Assembly (NCBI GenBank): GCA_963969395.1
Contig: OZ017796.1
Span: 14,944,501 to 15,008,500 of the forward strand
DNA from: Pseudoscleropodium purum
Taxonomy: Eukaryota; Streptophyta; Bryopsida; Hypnales; Brachytheciaceae
Direction: 5' to 3'
Length of the DNA stretch: 64,000 nucleotides
Shown: positions 41,575 to 53,599 of the stretch, piece by piece
How positions within the stretch are numbered: position 1 is the stretch's first letter
How the letters are laid out: every line of letters begins with the position of its first letter
Position numbers and translations under genes: made by a program
Notes under the pieces: generated by a model
Seen by the model: the letters and a program-made list of their open reading frames with translations, nothing else
Told to the model about the DNA's origin: nothing
Databases searched by the model: none

Positions 41575-42230
41575 GAAGGTGCATTTCGCAGAACAGTAAC
41601 CCTTAAGGGTTTGAGCCTATGACCGTGTCCTCAAACTCAATTTGCTTTAAAATACTCTGCACCGATTTGTCCTAATAATGCTAATTTACCAAATTCACGT
41701 TATTTTGAATTATTTCGGTACCGTATTGCATCAGTGTTCACAAAATAAAATTTTGTTGAAATATTAAATTTCTAGGTAACATTAATTGTCCGCTTTACTA
41801 GTAGAACAAAATGAACATAATTTGCCCTAAAATATGAGTTACAGTTATTTTTATTCCTTAGAGATGAAATCCCATATTGTCTTTTGAAAAAAATTCAGAT
41901 TTTTTTATGAAATATTAAAATTATTGTGGATTTTTGGAAAAAAAATTGAAAAAAAAATCATATCAAATAAAAATTGCATTTTAACCCTTAACTTTCAAAA
42001 GATGCCACGAACTACAAATGTCTTTTTAATAGTCAAACAAGCTTTTGCATATTGCAAAATGGATGATTTTCATCCAATTTTTCATGTGCAACTTTCAATT
42101 ACTAAAGTTGTATCGACACTTTTGAATAAGTTCAATTCATATTAGTTGTTTTTTATTGGATAGGGGCTAGTTAATGAAATTAACAATACTCTAATATAAT
42201 GTATTTCAATATTTTGAGCCATTTCTCTTT
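41575..42230. other. AT-rich upstream flank of TSC10, no gene seen
   Basis: A sharp change to AT-rich DNA occurs just upstream of the TSC10 start region. No coding potential; low-complexity A/T runs. Confidence 0.45.
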
Positions 42231-42239
42231 AAAACTTAA

Positions 42240-43295
42240 TTTTGAAATTCAAAATTATTTCTTTTGACTATAAGCAAAGCAACAAAAAAAAATTCTAGAA
42301 TATAGTTTCCATTCCACTTGGAAATTTTGAGAAATTTTTCAATATGAACAATGTATTGACATTTGAAGTTGAGTATGTATGACCATGTTTTTAAGTATAG
42401 AGTGATAAAATAATTCTTTGTATTAGAATATTTTGAATTACAATAGTTAGAACTATGATTTCATCTTTGAAAATAATACCAAAGAATTTCATTTATAAAT
42501 AGCAAAAAAATATTAATTACAAAGTAGAAGATTTTGAGATTTAATCATATAATTAAATGGGCTCCATCCTCTAAGTATTAACTTTGGAAGGTTAAGGTGC
42601 CATTTAAGTAGCATTTTGGTGCTTTGTGACAAGCAATTTGTAATGTACATCAATGATTTTTCATTCAATTTTCTTTTTGAGTTATTTGAATGTGTATGCA
42701 ATGAATTTTGAAGGATATTGCCTCATGGATGTATTATTGTCTATTCTACAAAAAAAAAATATGATAAAGAAACGGATCACAAAAGATGCATGTTTATTGT
42801 ATTCTTAGCATTTTTTATTAATTTGTTCTTCATCTAAATTTTAGCCCCAAACATTATTTCTTTTTGGATTTGAATCCAATTAATGAAACAAAGTTTATTT
42901 AATATTTTCTTACACCAATTGAAAGATTCATACTTTATTGCAATTTGAACCTTAGGCCTATAAGCTATGGTCTACTATTTTACAATTATAGATTATTTTA
43001 AAATTTGGTTTATGCTTTTTTAATGAAGTACATTGTTGTATGTACTTGGGATTAAATTTTTTAAATTTTGAACATATTTTGTATTAGACATGAATTTTCT
43101 TCATTCATTCTTTAAAAATTCATGATAATTTCAAACTTTTACATAAAATTCTAAAATATTAATGACTAATAGAAGACATGTAATTTCATCTCTAAAAAAT
43201 AAAATAAAAATTATTATATTGTTAATTAGTGGAAAAATAGCATGTAAAATACAAATGATATTGAAGTTACAACATTATCATAGATTCTATCCTTC
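42240..43295 (+). repeat. Dispersed repeat family B, two partial copies
   Basis: The segment 42240-42560 shares CCACTTGGAAATTTTGA, ATTTCATCTTTGAAAATAA and ATTTATAAATAGCAAAAAAAT with the family. The segment 42840-43295 repeats the TAGGCCTATAAGCTATGGT, ATGAATTTTCTTCATTC and TAATTTCATCTCTAAAA blocks. The copies are head-to-tail and strongly diverged. Confidence 0.55.
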
Positions 43296-43299
43296 AAGA

Positions 43300-45270
43300 G
43301 ATAGTAGAATGTCACTATGTTTTTGTGCACTAAACAAGAAAGTGGCCAAAACTACTATGATTTGATGCATTGAGCACAAATGAAAAGTATGTCATAAGAA
43401 AAGATTAAACAATATTCAAATTGAATGGAAATCAATACTATGGAAATACATGAACGTTTTTAAAAAAAGTTGACCAAGTAGATTATATAATTTTAGCAGT
43501 GAATAGTGAACTAAATGAATCTTTTTAATTCTTCCAAATGGTGAGGTTCATCTTTCAACTTTAATATTTAAATGGTACAAATATATTATTTTAGAAAAAT
43601 CTAGGTCTAAAAATGAATTTCTTCCAACGTTATGCACTACAAAAGTTAATGAAAGATTAAAAAAAAGACTCTATGAAGTTTATATGTGTTTTAAAAATAA
43701 TTATATAAAATAAAATAAAAGTGAGTCATTCTTAAACCATAAAATTTTCAAGCCACATTGTTGAAAATATAGTTCTCAAATTAAAGAATTTGAAATAGTG
43801 AGTGGCAATCTATGAAAATTAGTATTTTCTATCATCTAACTAGTGGATGTATGACCTAACTTGCTTGTGCATTTGTGCTAATAAAATTTTATGAAAGTAC
43901 GACTATTATGCCCAATTGTAGTTTAAATTTTTCTAAGGATACAATGGGCCTCAACTTTGCATTTAAAAAATCCATATCATACATGCATTTGGGTATATGG
44001 TTCTCCATTTGATAAAAGGATGACTTCTTGTAGATATATAAGTCTTACATGATTCCACCAAATTTCACAAGAAGATCACATAAATTGATTTTTCATTTAT
44101 AATATATACTAGTATATATCATTGAATCGAAGAAAAAATTAAGTTGCTTATAATTTTGTCATAAAATATTATTTTTTTCAATTCCAATGGTAAAAGGGTT
44201 GTTGTAAGAATTCTCCTATAGAATTTTTTCTAAAAAGTAATGAAAATCAAGATTGAAAATGAACTTCATATGTTATTTATGCTAGGAAAGGTCTTTTGTA
44301 TCTACATGTTATAAAAATTCATATAATTCACTTCATTCATTAATATAGAATCAACCAAAGGATTTTGTATACACATGACTATCCAATCATATCTACACAA
44401 AAATTTCACCTCCCTTAATCTTGGTTCTTGACTCAAAAAAACTTGTAATTTTTGACTCAAACATCAAAATCCTATGAAATTTGAGTGCCTATTCAACATG
44501 AGTTTATTGCACTTTTTTTTTTAAAAACCCTGAAAATTTCATAAATTCAAAGTCCATGGAGCCTACCCTAAAACATGATCCATCTAAGTTGGATTGTAAA
44601 GAATTTTAGGGGTTAATAACTTTGTGGAGATGAGATTTCACTACAAAAATGATAATAGGGAATTTATAATAATACGCAAGGGAGGCTTTTATTAAATAAG
44701 AAGTTAAATTGAAGAAACTATATTACAACTTCAATTTAACCCTTTTTTTGAATTTTAAATTGTAGAGACAACAATTTTGTAAGGAGATAGGTCTTAGTAG
44801 TACTATTCAAAGGTCAATGTTAAATTAAATTTTTATCCCAAACCCTTTCCATTACTATCTCTTGAGAATTGTTAGGCAACCTATTTTTATCCCCTCCAAA
44901 GTGAAAAATTAGCAACCATCGGATGAGATTAAAAAAACCTAAGACCACCCTTCACTACCGTGTGATGTGAATTAAGAAAAAAAATGTTGTTGAAGTCACA
45001 TTAGCCGCAAGATTCAAAAAGAAAACAATAATTCCCTTTGAAAAGTCAATAATGGTGTGATTTGGTCATGTAATATATGTACGTGGCAATGACAGAAGGA
45101 CTTCATTTATGCTTCTTCATATAAACATGTAATATGTAAATCAAATATTCAAATTAATTAATTTCATTGGTTTATGAATTATGCATTATGATTGACTTTG
45201 AAAAATATAATTGATTGTAGAGGAATAACTGAAATCCAATTTATTGAAGGATTTATTTAAATTTTTGTAC
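43300..45270. other. AT-rich intergenic DNA, no gene seen
   Basis: No open frame of substance. A CACTACAAAAATG phrase at about 44639 resembles one end of a CACTA MITE but no matching partner end was found. Confidence 0.5.
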
Positions 45271-45271
45271 A

Positions 45272-45428
45272 ATTCATTTCATAGAATGGATTCAAATTAA
45301 TTCATTTCAAAAAATGAATTCCAATTAATTCATTTCAAAGTGGATTCAATTAATTCATTTGAAAGAATGAATTCAAATTAATTCATTTCATAAAACAAAT
45401 TCAAATTAATTCATTTGAGAGAATTTTA
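45272..45428. repeat. 28-bp minisatellite, about 5.7 copies
   Basis: Units begin ATTCATTT and end ATTCAAATTA: 45272-45299, 45300-45327, 45328-45352 (25 bp), 45353-45380, 45381-45408 and a partial unit to 45428. Several units contain an internal inverted repeat ATTCATTT..AATGAAT, so each can form a small hairpin. Entirely AT-rich and non-coding. Confidence 0.85.
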
Positions 45429-45429
45429 G

Positions 45430-47270
45430 CAACATAAAAAAAAAATTCAGTAGCATAAGATTGAAGAAAAAAATGTTGAGGAGATTAGAGTTTAGGATTG
45501 AATGTAAGAAATTTACATGAAGTGGAAAAATGAGAAATTGAATTTTTCAATGTAATTTAGTGTTTATTGCACAAAGAAAGCAATTGAAGAGGAAGGAAGA
45601 GAATTCAAAGATTGAGTGTTTCAATGTAGGGAATTGGAAATGATTTTTGTTCAATGGCTACATGCCATGTGTACAAAAATTATTCCTGACTACACTATTA
45701 TTAGGCTTGTACATGGTTTTACACTATCACCTCAAAAGAGATAGTAATTGCTTGCCCTACAAACCATAAATATACTTGTTACAAAGACATTGCCTTGACG
45801 ATACCATAAATATATACTTGTTTGTTACTTGAAATTGGCCTCCAACTTCAAACTGTTATTGCCTTTTTACTACTCATTGTTTTGGGTATTTTGTTTGTTT
45901 GTTTTCCATCCCAATTTTGGGATTAATATTTCACATGGTTTTCTTTTTGAGGTGAATTTACATGTAAATATATTCATCTTCATAGAAAATATCTTAATCT
46001 TGTAGGACAAAAAATAACTCACTACAATCATTGGGTCAAAATACCCCCACTAATGAATTTTTTCTAGGGACTATTATAATCTTAGCAAACCTAGATGCAC
46101 CTAAAAAGTATACATGTAAAAAAGATTCTTTCCTTCTAATTAATGAACAAAATCCCATGTCCTAGATTTTTTGGAGCCTACACTACAAGTCAAGATGTCA
46201 TAATTACAACAAATTGTGATCCCTTTCTAAAATTGATCCCAATAGATTCTTTGCATAAAATGTATAGCTTCTATTCATAATCAAGAACCTAAGATCACTT
46301 TTGGATATGCTTATTTTTTGTACTTTGAAAATTCATAGTCTATTGACAAAATGTCCAAAATATATATAATTAGAAAATCTATAGTACTCTTTTTTTATTT
46401 CCAACAAGATCCCAAATTTTAAAAAAAGAATTTAAGAATAAGAACAATGCTCAATGCATGATGTTAAAGTGGTTATTTGAAGTTTGTGTTCTGCACTTTT
46501 CTTTCCCTAGCCAAGGATAAAAGTAAATTTATTTATTTATTTTGTGGTTGTTTAGAATTTTGCATTCTTCATATCTCTTATTGTGTTCTAATCCTCTTCA
46601 AGAAAATTTACAGTTCTAAATTCGAATTTCAAATTTCAAAATTTTATCATGGGTGGCAAATAAAAATTCTAGTGTTTTCCGAGGGGTAAAAACACAACTT
46701 GCAAATGACTACTTTAATGTTATGCATCCATACTCAAGGTTGCTTTACACTTAGAGGCTAGGTCGATTCTCCTTAAGGCCAATTGCACAAAATTTCAACT
46801 GAAGGCCGTTTTCAACTATTCATTAGAATAAGGTTAAAATGGAGGTCATTTCTCCCATATGTAAAGGTCTCGAGGCCAAGAAGTTGGACCAATTCAATAA
46901 AATTTAGAAAGGAGAGAGAATTGAAAATTTTAAGGCCACTTTGGTAAGTTAAAGGCCAGGCCAATCCCCCTTGAGGCCTATTGTATAAAATTCAATAGAT
47001 CTAATTTATTGAAAAAATAATATTTTATAAATTAAAAAAAAAATGAAATCTCACATCAACCTCAATTGAAGGCCAAAAATTGGCCTACCATTTACAGAGC
47101 ACCCAATTCAGTAAGCTCGAGCAACATCAAATTATATCTTATTTGAATAAAAAATCCATTTCACCAAATTGGCCCAACTAAACCACTACAAAGTAGGGAT
47201 AAAGGAATTGAAATTGATTTCAGCGTTTTGTCCAATCACAAGTGAGCATTTTTGACCTCTGCCCGACACA
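45430..47270. other. AT-rich intergenic DNA, no gene seen
   Basis: No supported gene. Around 46740-47100 diverged repetitions of AGGCCA/GGCCAATTGC phrases (AGGCTAGGTCGATTCTCCTT, AGGCCAGGCCAATCCCCCTT) suggest a decayed internal duplication. Confidence 0.5.
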
Positions 47271-47356
47271 GAAAATTGACCCTGCCCTGAATTGCTCAAC
47301 TTATTGGAAACAGCTCTTTTTTTTTGGAACTGTAGATCTACAATAAAGCCTTGCGT

Positions 47357-47437
47357 ACCCTCCCACCAAAAGTGAATTTTGGGAGGGAGCTATGCACAGT
47401 GGCTTACAGGACTGACAATCTGGCGACAAATCGCCAG
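47357..47437. other. Two compact hairpins
   Basis: CCCTCCCA pairs perfectly with TGGGAGGG across a 14-base loop at about 47358-47387. CTGGCGA pairs with TCGCCAG across CAAA at 47420-47437. They lie 33 bases apart at the border between AT-rich repeat DNA and the more balanced upstream region of the transporter gene. No known RNA family could be assigned. Confidence 0.4.
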
Positions 47438-47439
47438 AA

Positions 47440-49860
47440 AAAGAAACTTTGGAAATTACCTCATCATGAGTTATTTCTCTCATGGAGCTACCTCATCGTG
47501 AAGTTACTTCTCTCTCTTTTGGGAGTCGTAGCGCATGCCGCGATCATAATAGCAGCTTTGTTCATAAATGCTTCTGGCAGTCTCCATCTCCTTGACGGGT
47601 CTCTGCGCATCAAGAGTTTTGTCAGGTTTTCATGATTCACACAAGAGTTGTGTCAGTTTCCAAGGAAGATATTGATGATCTCAGCGTAGTACCGTACATT
47701 GTCGTTAAAATCCCAAAGCAGAGTATCAAGCCATGGCGGAACAAGTTTCGGCATCATTCAAACCTCGAAGCTAAGCTTAAGCGAAGAAGCTGTACGTAAG
47801 CTTGTTAGATGTACGTGAGCACAATAAGGTAGGCAAGACAGGAGGTGAACGGAACGAGGGTTTGCAAGAGTGGCAATCGGCGCCATAACTCCTTCGTCAG
47901 AGCTGTGATCATTCTTATTAGATGGTTGAATGCAGCGCCGCGGTAGCTGGAATGGTGATGGCGTGGCTGACGGTCCATTATTGACGAGTTCTTACAGAAA
48001 TCTTATCGCTCATGTTGTGCAAATTACGCTTGACATTATATTACTCACACATATCTCTGGCATGCAGTACAAAGTCATCGTCACTAGTGACCTCTAACTA
48101 AAGTGATCACCTGCGCAAGCTTTCGAGACCTTTCAGCCCCGGCATTGTCTGTGCGCACACAAATGCAGCCGCTGCAGCATGTACCTCTGAGCTTCTGCGG
48201 GTAGTTCTGTGCTGGCGGTCCAGGAAGAGCTTCTGCAGCAAAGGTATGCGCGCTTTTTGAGTATGCAACCTCTTTGTGATCATTGTTTGTAGCTTGCTCC
48301 TTGCCTTATTTGAACGGTCGTTTACAGGGATATATCAGTTCAAGACAATAGTTCCTGCTTGGCTGCAGATGTTCGTCCATGTCGAGTGTGCTTCTGATTT
48401 CCTTTGTGGACGTTAATTAGATGCAGTAGTGGAGTAATGACTTTAGTTGAGCAGTATCTTTTGTCCTAACCTTGGTTTAGAACATAGAATTAGTGTTTGA
48501 GGATGTTGCAGTGGTCGCTTGGGTTCGTTGACTGTAGCCGGGGTGGACCTGAGTTGAGGTGAATGATAGATGTGCGACCTCTTGTACAGGAGCTGTAGGT
48601 TTGCTGTTCTTGCTTGGTCAGCGAGGTGGAAAGCAGGTGGAATGACCAGTTTCGCGTGTTTTAGTTGCGGACCGTCAGTATGTACTTGATTATTTTGCTT
48701 ATTTGGAAGGCGTATTCGAATACCTTAGGTGACTACTTCAGTTGTGTGGTAGCTGAATTTAACTGAGCTTTACTGTTTCTAACGGACGATATCTAACAGA
48801 AGCAGGGGCTATGTATCCTCGCTAGCAATTTTTTCCTCTAATTCTTTTGCAGCACCTGTAAAAACGTTAATTCTTGAAAGGTTCTGAGATATATGGTGCT
48901 TTGGTTTCAATATTGCACCAGAAGTGTGCTACATAAGCTCTCCTTAGAAAGGTGTTTTACGTCATAGCTCAACGTCCCCTACATCGTTGTTCAGAGGTCG
49001 GGTCTAGTATTAGATGTACAGTCGAGTAGTCTATTCTTCGTACAAGCCGTGCATTAAATACCGCTCACCCGCCAGCCTGCTTCACAATCTAGTCTACTTT
49101 GGTCATCTTCCATAATTAATCTCTAATTAGCATAATAAATCACCGTCAACGAGGCGCAAACAAATGTTCAACTGAGGATCCATGTTTTTGAGTTCAGCTC
49201 AAACACTTCGACCCTTGGCTTCTTGTCCAGGTAACGTACGTACGTATGTTTAACACATTACGCATGAATTTCATCAAGATTCTCGTCGGATCGGATCAAG
49301 TGCGCTCGTGTACTGGAAATTTATTTATTAGTTATTGCGGAATTTGAACTCATCCTATTGATTTAGTAGTCAATTTGATTTGCAGGGTGCTTGAGCAAGT
49401 TGAAATCAGCTTCGGTCTTAAAGATCCCGTTGTGGAATTTGCTTGCTTTGTTTCAGAAGCCACGCGATCGGCATTTTTATTACTCATCTGAAACGAGACC
49501 GTCTCATATATTTGAGAGGCAATAGAGCATCATTCTTTCGAAGGCCGATATCTGATCAAATCAAAAGAAAATTCAGCCGCGCGTCCAGAGCGAAAGTCAG
49601 CGCCCAAGAACACAGATTTAGTTGTTTGAGAATGTCAAGCTCTTGAATTACGCATCTCCCGGGCAACTACTAGGTTAGCATCCGATAGTAATTCCATTCT
49701 AGTACAAAACATTGAGGCTGGCGTTTAGATTCTGGAAGAAGCGTAACCTATTGCAATCGGATTAAACCAGATTTGAGCTTAAGATTTACCTTACAGAGGT
49801 GACGTTTTTTTTTCAAAAGAGGTGTTGAACCAGGACAAGGTGTATAATTTGGTGCTATCA
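47440..49860 (+). other. Long upstream region of the NPF transporter gene
   Basis: Composition is more balanced than in flanking repeats, but no protein-coding exon was recognised. Several good splice donors (AAAG|GTATGC near 48246, CCAG|GTAACG near 49231) and a strong acceptor (TTTACCTTACAG near 49796) suggest that this holds leader exons and introns of the downstream gene. Short unrelated open frames are not supported. Confidence 0.4.
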
Positions 49861-52800
49861 ATGGGAAAAGATACTGGACAGGCGGACCCTCCTGAAGATC
49901 AGGGTCACAATTCTCCAGCCCAGTTGCATCAGGGAGAGCATTGGATCCCAGTGGTGTCGCCTTTAACCGCAAAACCATTGTCACCTGCGCCCAAGGACTT
50001 GAATAAGACGGTAGCAACGAACTCGTCAGTTTTGTCAAGTCCTAATGGATGTGATGATAATACGGCTTCCTCAGATTTATTTATGCTCCACCCTTCAGTA
50101 AAAAATCATATACCCACACCAGGATCGTCGGCAACGATTGCAATTGACAAGTTCCATATCGGATTTGCGCCTGTGGACATTCACGGACGGCTGTTATTGG
50201 ATCCGAAGAATACCGGAGGATGGCGAGCTGCTTTTTTTATTTTTGGTTCGTGATCTCTGACGTTTTCACATGCATGCTGAACTTTGCAAACTTCTCTATA
50301 CTTCCTGAAAGTTGAGGATTCTTGATCTTGAGGAGCCATGGGCACCAAGAGTCTATAATTCACCATGTGAACCTGGGGTTTGCTTGTTAACAGCAGGGGA
50401 TAGTATATTGTAACGAGGAAGTCAATCCGCCACTGTAAACACAATGTTGTCATGCTTGTATCTCGTTGGAGTTGCAATTCGCAGGGTTAATATTCTCCAG
50501 TCTACAGTAGTGCTTGATAGTGTTGCATTGGATTGTTTATATTCACGAATGATGTGCTGTGTGTCAACTAATTAACGCGTCTGGTTTGAACAGGTAATGA
50601 AACCGCAGAGAGGATGGCATTTTTCGGCATTCTAGTGAACTTATTGTTTTACTTGTATCTAGAGATGCACATCAGCTTCCCACAAGCTTCAACACTTGTC
50701 ACAAACGTCGTGGGAACATCTTCCCTCACGCCTTTGCTAGGGGCCTTCATTGCCGACGCGTATATTGGACGGTATTGGACTATTGGCATCTTCTCTACGA
50801 TTTATCTGATGGTACGATTTCCAGTGCCCTTTTGAACTCCATACATTCTTTGATAGTGCGTTGCAGTTATTTAGTTGAACAAACGCTAGAGGTACTAAAT
50901 CACTGCATGACTGATCCCATATACTTGAGAAGATTTTCAAATGAAAGACAAACGTGCATAGTTCGTGACTGTTCACTGAAGGACTGATCCAAGTACACAA
51001 TCAAATCACGAAGAGTATAACGGGGTGTCTTAATTATTGCCGAACTATCTAAGTGATAAGTATTTCGATTCTTGTAATATTTGATCGAGCGAGGCTGGCT
51101 ATTTTACGCACCTATGAATCGGCACATGATACTTAGCACCATTCGTGGTTCATTTGGATATCACAAGAAATCACAGGAGCGATTTGTTCACGATAGAGAG
51201 CAAAAACAGTAATTTTTCCCGCACAGTGATGGTCAGTCAGTTACAGTTGGCGAGTGAATGAGATCTTAACTTGGATTTAGAACTTCAGATTTATCAAAGT
51301 TACCTCTGGTGTCTTAATATAAAGGAATATTCTGACTATATCATAGCTCCGTGATATTATGACGTACATCTAAGTTGTACTGTACTTCGTTGTTGCAGGG
51401 TTTAATTCTCCTGACCCTTACCTCATTCTTACAAAGCTTGAGACCCTCAAGTGTGGGATGTAATCAGCTTTCGATGGTTCTTGGCTCGTGCAAATCTCCG
51501 ACCAGGAATCAAATGGCTTTTCTGTACGTGGCTCTGTATACCATTGCTCTCGGTTCTGGAGGCATAAGACCTTGTGTGTCGGCCTTCGGTGCGGATCAAT
51601 TTGATGTTGAGAATTCGAAAGAGAGAGAGCAGCTCCCACGATTTTTCAATGGATTTTATTTCATGATCACCCTCGGCATTTTCCTATCTCTCACTTTTGT
51701 TGTTTACATCTCAGAATACATCAGTTGGGCTTGGGGATTTGGAACATTAGCAATAGCCATGGCTGTAGCAAACTTTATTTTCTTCTCGGGAACTCCATTT
51801 TACAGACATAGACTTCCTAGTGGAAGTCCTCTTACCAGGTTCGTGCAAGTAACAGTTGCAGCATTTAGAAAAAGGCGAGTGACAGTGCCAACGAACAAGG
51901 ATGAACTTTACGAAGTTCACGACAAGGAATCTGCCATTCCGGGAAGTAGGAAGCTTCACCATACGGATTCACTAAGGTATGTTGCCCACATTCTTGCGCG
52001 AATATATTTTTGGGGGTATTTCACTCTGTTCTCTTGGGTATCGTCCGGTCGTATCAAATTTTCTCCGTAAAATTCTTCAGGAAAACTTCCTTTTGGGGCT
52101 TGCCGATCGAAATGAGACTTCTTAACTGTCTAGAGAGAGTGGCGGTGCAGATTTTTTGATAGAGCAGCCGTCGAGACACAACATGAGAAGGTGGCTGAAA
52201 AGCCAGTTACCGCTTGGAGACTTTGTACTGTTACGCAGGTGAGATCACATTGTTCCACTATATGGTGCTGGATGCTTTTTTCACTTCATTTTGATTTTTA
52301 GTTTGAACATCAAGTATTTCTGGAAAGAGTTGGAATATGGTCATTGATGGAAATTCGACTATCCACAGGGCATGGTATGCAATGAGCCATTTCTTCGTCT
52401 TCTTACAGGTTGAAGAGTTGAAGGTGTTGGTCAAAGTGACACCGATCTGGGCAACGACCATCATCTTGAATACTGTTTTTTTCCAAATTCTCAACTTCGG
52501 TGCCCAGCAAGCCTTGTCCATGGACAGGAAGCTCATCATATTTACCGCACCAGCGGCATCTGTGCCTGTTGCAGCGGCTACAATTATCCTAATATTTCTA
52601 CCTTTCTATGACAGAATCATGGTGCCTTTCATGAGGAAGTTAACTGGGAATCCAAGAGGAATTTCCTTTCTTCAGAGAATTGGCGTTGGACTTTTCATTT
52701 CTATTTTGGCGGCGGTAGTGGCTGCAGTCATTGAGAAGAGACGACGACAGGTATGTCCTACGAGAACCGAGCGGCACTTTGATTCAAGGATTGTTGAGAT

Positions 52801-53595
52801 GGCTCCGCAATTCTAATTCTTGCATATTGAGTAAATAGTTCTAAATTGCTTTGAACCAAGATTGAGTGGTGACTATGTTATATTTCTATTTGCGGTGATT
52901 GTGCTGAGTTATCTCGTACAGCAAACTTGTTGAGTTTCCAAGCACTCTCATTTTTTCAAGTGGTCAAATCGTTGATCACTGCGCCAAATTGCCTCATTTA
53001 TTTTGACGCGGAGTATTCGCTTGCTATGTCACTCTTTCCCTAATCTGATATTGTTCGCATGCTTGGTTTCTTAATATAGGTAGCTTGGGAGACGGGCAAT
53101 GCACAGAACCCACTGGCAAATGTTCCCTTATCAGCCTGGTGGCTAACTATTCCCTTCTGCTTGACCGGGCTTGCCGAGATCTTTGCTTCGATTGGTCAGC
53201 TGGAATTTTTTTATGACCAAGCTCCAGATGGGATGCGAAGCATTGGAACTGCGCTCTTCTCGGCAACATCGGCTCTTGGCGCTTACCTGGGCAGTTTTTT
53301 AATATCAGTTACAACCAAATACACAGGCCGACACGGACATCGACCTTGGATTGATAACTTGATCAGCCTCGGCCATATGGATTATTATTTCTGGCTCCTC
53401 GCAGGTCTTAGTGGTGCTAACTTTCTTGTTTATCTCTATTGCGCTCATGTGTATGAGTACAAGGTAGAGTCGACATCTAGCATGAGAAAGATGCACGTTA
53501 AAGCATCACCAGCTGCTGGCGAAGCTTCAAAAACGGGAGGGAGAACGAATTCAAATGACACCCACAAAGTGTCGACACAAAGCAACTCAACCTAG
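49861..53595 (+). CDS. NRT1/PTR family (NPF) proton-coupled transporter
   Basis: Exons 49861-50245, 50594-50811, 51399-51976, 52151-52238, 52409-52750 and 53080-53595 join in phase to 708 residues. It is a 12-helix major-facilitator protein of the POT/PTR family, which moves nitrate, peptides or hormones with protons across plasma or vacuolar membranes; the substrate cannot be told from sequence. Hallmarks are the ExxER proton-coupling motif (ETAER, residues 131-135), DAYIGRYWTI after helix 2, GSGGIRPCVSAFGADQF, and WRLCTVTQVEELK in the central cytoplasmic loop. The C-terminal helices carry LGSFLISVTT and a cytosolic tail. The N-terminal region before the first helix is about 128 residues, Ser/Pro-rich and longer than usual for this family. 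Start chosen as the first ATG of the frame after a leader acceptor. Subfamily not assigned. Confidence 0.95.
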
Positions 53596-53599
53596 CACT

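Noticed and set aside
44630..44700. CACTACAAAAATG phrase resembling a CACTA MITE end
   Set aside because: No inverted partner end or target duplication found within a plausible distance.
45272..45428. CRISPR-like array
   Set aside because: Units are contiguous without unique spacers; it is a simple minisatellite in eukaryotic DNA.
47653..47754. Minus-strand 33-codon frame starting MPKLVPPWLDTLL, reminiscent of the start of PLATZ zinc-binding proteins
   Set aside because: The Cys/His zinc-binding core does not follow on either side and no joining exon was found. The resemblance is too short to call.
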